A stretch of 64,000 bases of DNA from Palsa-504 sp963767565. GTDB lineage: Bacteria > Actinomycetota > Actinomycetes > Streptosporangiales > Streptosporangiaceae. Location: contig CAVYEG010000014.1 in NCBI GenBank assembly GCA_963767565.1, positions 83,664 through 147,663 on the forward strand, written 5' to 3'. Positions 60,245 through 64,000 of the stretch are shown here, piece after piece. The notes beneath the pieces were generated by a model. That model saw only the letters and a list, made by a program, of their open reading frames with translations. It had not been told where the DNA came from and searched no databases. Every line of letters begins with the position of its first letter. Position 1 is the stretch's first letter. Made by a program: the position numbers and the translations under genes.

Positions 60245-62087
60245 GACCGATCACATCCTCGATGACGCCGGCGAGCTCGGCGGACTGGAACGGCAGGCCG
60301 CGGACCCGGTTGTAGGAGATCACGTCGACCAGGAACCGCCCGCGCAGGACCAGGGCCAGCTGGCCGAGGTTGATTTCCGGCACCAGTACCTGGTCGTAGT
60401 GGCGGAGCACCTCGCCCAGGTTGGGCGGGAACGGGTTCAGGTGCCGCAGGTGCGCCTGGGCCACCGAATGGCCCGCGTTCCTGGCCCGGCGGACCGCCGC
60501 GCCGATGGAGCCGGACGTCGAGCCCCAGCCGAGCACCAGCACCCGGGCGCTGCCGTCCGGGTCGTCCACGGCCAGCGGGGCGATGTCCGCCGCGATGCCG
60601 TCGATCTTGGCCTGGCGCAGCCGGACCATGCGGTCGTGGTTGTCCGGGTCGTAGGAGATCTCGCCGGTAATGTCGGCCTTCTCGATGCCGCCGATCCGGT
60701 GCTCGAGGCCCGGGGTGCCCGGCACCGCCCAGGGCCGGGCCAGCGTCACCGGGTCCCGCCGGAACGGCTCGAACTCGCCGCCCTCGCCGGGCGCCGCGAA
60801 CGCGAACTCCCGGGCCAGGTCGGGCAGGCTGGCCACGTCCGGGACCCGCCACGGCTCCGACCCGTTGGCCAGGTAGCCGTCGGAGAGCAGGATCACCGGA
60901 GTGCGGTACTTCACCGCGATCCGGGCCGACTCGATCGCCGCGTCGAAGCAGTCGGCCGGGCTGGCCGCGGCCACGATCGGCACCGGCGACTCGCCGTTGC
61001 GGCCGAACATGGCCTGCAGCAGGTCGGCCTGCTCGGTCTTGGTCGGCATCCCGGTGGACGGGCCGGCCCGCTGGATGTCGCAGACGATCAGCGGCAGCTC
61101 GACCGACACGGCCAGGCCGATGGTCTCGGCCTTCAGCAGCATGCCGGGCCCGGAGGTACTGGTCACGCTCAGCGAGCCGCCGAACGAGGCGCCCAGCGCC
61201 GCGCCGACGGCGGCGATCTCGTCTTCGGCCTGGAACGTCCGGACCCCGAACCGCTTGTGCTTGGCCAGCTCGTGCAGGATGTCCAAGGCCGGCGTGATCG
61301 GGTAGGAGCCGAGGAACAGCGGCAGCCCGGCCAGCTGGGCGGCGGCGATGAGCCCGTAGGCCAGGGCGGTGTTGCCGCTGATGTTCCGGTAGGTGCCTCG
61401 CTTCAGCGGGGCGGGCTTGACCTCGTACCGGGCCGGGAACGCCTCGGTCGTCTCGCCGAAGTTCCAGCCGGCCCCGAACGCGGCCAAGTTAGCCGCCATG
61501 ATCTCGGGCTTGGCCGCGAACTTGGCCTTGAGGAAGCTCAGCGTGCCGTCGGCGGGCCGGTCGTACAGCCAGGACAGCATGCCGAGCGCGAACATGTTCT
61601 TGGCCCGCTCGGCGTCCTTCCTGGTGATGTCGAACGACTCCAGGGCCTTGACCGTCAGCGAGGTGATCGGCACCGCGTGCACGTTGTACTGCTCGAGCGA
61701 GCCGTCATCGAGCGGGTTGGCCTGGTAGCCCACCTTGGTGAGATTGCGCTTAGTGAACTCGTCGGTGTTGACAATCAGGTCGCCGCCCCGCGGCAGGTCC
61801 GAGACGTTCGCCTTCAGCGCCGCCGGGTTCATGGCAATGAGCACGTCAGGCCGGTCGCCGGGGGTGAGGATATCGTGGTCAGCGAAATGCAGCTGGAAAC
61901 TCGATACGCCGGCCAGGGTGCCAGCCGGGGCCCGGATTTCGGCGGGGAAATTCGGCTGGGTGGACAGGTCGTTGCCGAAGATCGCCGTCTCCTGCGTGAA
62001 CCTGTCTCCCGCAAGCTGCATGCCGTCACCAGAGTCGCCGGCAAAGCGGATGATGACGTGATCGAGCTTCTGGACCTGCTTGGTCAC
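60237..62087 (-). CDS. korA: 2-oxoglutarate/2-oxoacid:ferredoxin oxidoreductase, fused gamma-alpha subunit
   Basis: A 616-residue protein. Residues 1-190 are the gamma (CoA-side) domain (IIRFAGDSGDGMQLAGDRF), followed by the alpha domain with GSYPITPALDILHELA, FQAEDEIAAVGAALGASF and TSTSGPGMLLKAE. GTG 62087 has GAGGAGG 10 bases upstream. korA-korB form an anaerobic-style TCA step placed next to complex I, offering ferredoxin reduction as an alternative to the NAD-linked dehydrogenase. Confidence 0.94.
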   Translation of the reverse strand: MTKQVQKLDHVIIRFAGDSGDGMQLAGDRFTQETAIFGNDLSTQPNFPAEIRAPAGTLAGVSSFQLHFADHDILTPGDRPDVLIAMNPAALKANVSDLPRGGDLIVNTDEFTKRNLTKVGYQANPLDDGSLEQYNVHAVPITSLTVKALESFDITRKDAERAKNMFALGMLSWLYDRPADGTLSFLKAKFAAKPEIMAANLAAFGAGWNFGETTEAFPARYEVKPAPLKRGTYRNISGNTALAYGLIAAAQLAGLPLFLGSYPITPALDILHELAKHKRFGVRTFQAEDEIAAVGAALGASFGGSLSVTSTSGPGMLLKAETIGLAVSVELPLIVCDIQRAGPSTGMPTKTEQADLLQAMFGRNGESPVPIVAAASPADCFDAAIESARIAVKYRTPVILLSDGYLANGSEPWRVPDVASLPDLAREFAFAAPGEGGEFEPFRRDPVTLARPWAVPGTPGLEHRIGGIEKADITGEISYDPDNHDRMVRLRQAKIDGIAADIAPLAVDDPDGSARVLVLGWGSTSGSIGAAVRRARNAGHSVAQAHLRHLNPFPPNLGEVLRHYDQVLVPEINLGQLALVLRGRFLVDVISYNRVRGLPFQSAELAGVIEDVIGHA

Positions 62088-62428
62088 AGCTGGAAGACCT
62101 CCTCCGCATGCCGCGGCCAGACGCTACGCAGCACCACCCCACGACCGGGGGCATGAGTTAAGACGGTGTAAATCTTACGCGCAAACAGGCGCTGGAACGT
62201 TCATCTGGTAGGTGATATTCCCAGGCCGGCGGTCATCCGGCCCGGCCCATGTAGGTTGAGACAGATTCCGGTAAGAACTGGCAGCCAGGCATGTATAAAA
62301 CGTTCCAGCCTCACCAGCTGAGATTTATGTCACACCCCGCGGGAACGTGCCATCATGCGACTGCGGGGCAGCCATGCGGGCCGCTGGGGAGGTGCATGAC
62401 CGTGCCGGTAAACCAGTGCCGGGCCGCC
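62088..62428. other. Divergent korA-htpX control region
   Basis: No gene is supported. TAAGAT on the minus strand (plus 62172-62177) may be the korA -10 box, and TATAAA (62294-62299) an htpX-side -10 box. CTGGAACGTT (62192-62201) and its inverse AACGTTCCAG (62299-62308) form matched sites about 100 bases apart, one beside each promoter; these could be operators of a shared regulator. Confidence 0.55.
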
Positions 62429-62696
62429 ATGCTGACTTGTGACGGGCCCGCCGTGCTGACCAGCGCGCCGCCCGGCAGGCTCCCATGCTGACCAGGGCCG
62501 CCGCCCGGCAGGCTGCCATGCTGACCGGCGCCGCCGCCCGGCAGGCTGCCATGCTGACCGGCGCCGCCGCCCGGCAGGCTGCCATGCTGACCGGCGCCGC
62601 CGCCCGGCAGGCTGCCGAGGCGTGCGGCGGGCTGCAATGCTGACCGGCGCCGCCGCCCGGCTGGCTGCCGAGGCGTGCGGCGGGCTGCCGTGCTGA
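62429..62696 (+). repeat. Tandem copies of the htpX start region (33- and 53-bp units) with coupled upstream ORFs
   Basis: Units begin at start-like codons 62429 (ATG), 62453 (GTG), 62485, 62518, 62551, 62584 and 62637 (all ATG), then htpX at GTG 62690. Each encodes MLTGAAARQAA-like sequence, homologous to the htpX N-terminus LSGAAARLAV. ORFs from 62485-62584 end at TGA 62641 and the one from 62637 at TGA 62694. Each stop overlaps the next start, allowing reinitiation. Confidence 0.88.
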
Positions 62697-63565
62697 GCGG
62701 CGCGGCCGCCCGGCTGGCCGTCGTAGCGCTGCTGCTGCTGGCGGCCGGCGCCGCGGTCGGGGCCGCGATCGCCGCCGCGGGCGGCGCGGTCGCCGGGGCC
62801 GTCCTGGTCGGCCTGCTCGAGGCCGCCGCCTACCTCGGGGGCGCCCGGCTGGCCCTGTCCGCGCTGGCCGCCCGCCCGGTCGGCGAAGTGGAGCAGCCCG
62901 GCCTCTACCGCCTAGTCCGCGAGCTGAGCAATGCCGGCCGGCTGCCGGTGCCGCGGCTGTACCTGTCGCCCGCCGAGCAGCCGAATGCCTTCACCGTCGG
63001 CCGCGCTCCCCGCGCCGCCGCGGTCTGCTGCACCGCAGGCCTGCTGAAGGCCCTGGACGAGGCCGAGCTGCGCGCGGTCCTCGGCCACGAGCTGGCCCAC
63101 ATGTCGGGCCGGGACATCCTGCCCGGCACGGTATCGGCCGGCCTGGCCACCCTGATCACCTTCCCGGCCGGCGTGGCCCGCTTCCTGCCCGCCCGCCGCT
63201 CCGCCCCGGCGCGCGGCACCGCCGGGTCCGGCCTGAGCCTGCTTGAGGCGACGCTGATGCTGGTCCTGGGCCCGATCGCCGCGCTGGTCATCAGGCTGAC
63301 CGTGACCCCGGCCACCGAATACCGGGCCGACGCGACGGGGGCACTGCTAGCCGGCGAGCCGGTGGCCCTGGCCAGCGCCCTGCGCAAGATCGATGCCGGC
63401 ACAGCCGAACTGGCCCTGGCCCCCGACGGCCGACTCACCTCAGTCGGTCATCTGATGATCGCCAGCCCGTTCCGCGCCGAAGGCTTCGCCGGCCTGTTCC
63501 GCACCCATCCTCCCGCAGGCGAACGCGTCCGCCGCCTGGAGTCCCTGGCCGGCTACCGCCGCTAG
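62690..63565 (+). CDS. HtpX-like M48 membrane metalloprotease
   Basis: A protein of about 291 residues. Two N-terminal hydrophobic segments (LAVVALLLLAAGAAVGAAI, GAVLVGLLEAAAYLGGARLAL) precede the zinc protease domain with LGHELAHMSGRD (the HEXXH-type motif reads HELAH) and the third ligand in TEYRADATGA. PRLYLSPAEQPNAFTVGR matches HtpX. It would degrade misfolded membrane proteins. GTG 62690 is preferred because the upstream in-frame GTG 62675 lies within the repeat array; start choice is uncertain. Confidence 0.88.
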   Translation: MLSGAAARLAVVALLLLAAGAAVGAAIAAAGGAVAGAVLVGLLEAAAYLGGARLALSALAARPVGEVEQPGLYRLVRELSNAGRLPVPRLYLSPAEQPNAFTVGRAPRAAAVCCTAGLLKALDEAELRAVLGHELAHMSGRDILPGTVSAGLATLITFPAGVARFLPARRSAPARGTAGSGLSLLEATLMLVLGPIAALVIRLTVTPATEYRADATGALLAGEPVALASALRKIDAGTAELALAPDGRLTSVGHLMIASPFRAEGFAGLFRTHPPAGERVRRLESLAGYRR

Positions 63566-63612
63566 CCCAGGTCCCGCCGCTAGCTCCGGTCCCGCCGTTA
63601 GCCCGGTCCCGC
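63555..63612. repeat. 18-bp tandem repeat spanning the htpX stop
   Basis: CCGCCGCTAGCCCAGGTC, CCGCCGCTAGCTCCGGTC and CCGCCGTTAGCCCGGTC follow one another. Each contains the TAG of the stop codon, and a partial unit follows. Confidence 0.85.
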
Positions 63613-64000
63613 CGCAGGCGTCCCCGGCGCCCGGCGGTCTCCCGCGTTCTGGGCCCCCGCGTAATGAAACCCGTCTCTGGGATATCCACTTGGGCGGAGT
63701 GAGTCTGGGAAGGCATGGACACGGCACGTCGGGGCCGGCCGCCGGCTGCGGCGGGCCGTAGCTGGAATTTTGCCCGTTTTGTCCGGCATATGTAATCGTT
63801 CAGTGGCGATGCGACCGGATCGATGTGCCGGAGATCCGGCTATAACCGGCCCTATTGCGCATCGATCCGGTTGGCCCGGCGGCCCGGCGGGCGCCCCCGG
63901 GCCACGACGGTTGGCGGCGAGCCGCCAGCCGGGGGCAGCGCGGTGCATTCGGCCAAGTCAGCGCACTCCGCTTAAGTGGGTATCCCGGACCGGTCTTTCG
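63613..64000. other. Right-end intergenic region
   Basis: No supported gene. Short frames here lack motifs and ribosome binding sites. GATGCGACCGGATCGATG (63808-63825) and GCGCATCGATCCGG (63856-63869) share an inverted ATCGATCCGG-like word around TCCGGCTATAACCGG. This may be a promoter region for a gene beyond the window. Confidence 0.45.

Noticed and set aside
62429..62696. Regular repeats that might be a CRISPR array
   Set aside because: Units are contiguous coding copies of the htpX start with no unique spacers and no cas genes nearby.

Overview
This window comes from a very GC-rich actinomycete chromosome. The evidence is the strong G/C bias at third codon positions, many GTG starts, a SARP/AfsR-type regulator, a menaquinone pathway (menG, a geranylgeranyl-reductase-like menJ, a polyprenyl synthase), a 14-gene nuoA-N operon, a Rex operator, a TamR/tam pair and KorAB. 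A Streptosporangiales-like or Streptomyces-like actinomycete fits best, but I cannot name a genus. Nearly all of the window is core chromosome. The only clear mobile element is an IS1380-family transposase cut by the left edge. There is no CRISPR array or rRNA.

Layout. 0-1.3 kb: IS1380 transposase. 1.4-7 kb: envelope glycosylation (protein mannosyltransferase, rsmI, a GT-C-like membrane protein, a DPM-synthase-like GT2). 7-14.2 kb: metG-tatD-rsmA-ispE-ABC-F, the usual actinobacterial order but with no rpf gene between tatD and rsmA. 14.2-18.8 kb: tamR/tam, cysteine dioxygenase-rhodanese, desaturase-TetR. 18.8-21 kb: an odd patch with a degenerate tRNA-Gln, a decayed gene and its intact paralogue. 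21-25.6 kb: an MFS exporter, glmU and prs. 26-29.5 kb: a SARP-NB-ARC-TPR regulator followed by a 60-residue poly-aspartate small protein with a strong terminator, and a possible convergent 43-residue peptide. 29.6-34 kb: rplY-pth (pth apparently starts at CTG)-cysQ-cysD-cysN. 34.2-36.4 kb: a frameshifted S9 peptidase. 36.5-56.1 kb: menG, menJ, nuoA-N and a polyprenyl synthase, which together supply menaquinone and complex I. 56.2-62.1 kb: msrA, a VOC protein, a flavin disulfide oxidoreductase, and korAB on the opposite strand. 62.4-63.6 kb: an HtpX-like protease preceded by tandem copies of its own start.

The most unusual property is pervasive tandem duplication. Short minisatellites (units of about 15-45 bp) and GC-rich palindromic elements occur (a) in frame inside loops or tails of conserved proteins (TatD, RsmA, GlmU, CysQ, CysN, S9 peptidase, NuoC, NuoF, NuoG, NuoH, polyprenyl synthase, ABC-F), (b) across stop codons (rsmI, polyprenyl synthase, msrA, htpX), and (c) across a start codon (htpX) or just upstream of one (rsmI). 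In the S9 peptidase the repeat array contains two shortened units that break the reading frame, so it is a phase-variation candidate. ispE also has a single-base frameshift, which may be a sequence error.

Regulation visible in the sequence: a perfect Rex-type operator upstream of menJ-nuo, a perfect palindrome between tamR and tam, leaderless-type promoters in front of metG and menG, and a possible leaderless cysteine-containing leader ORF upstream of the cysteine dioxygenase operon.
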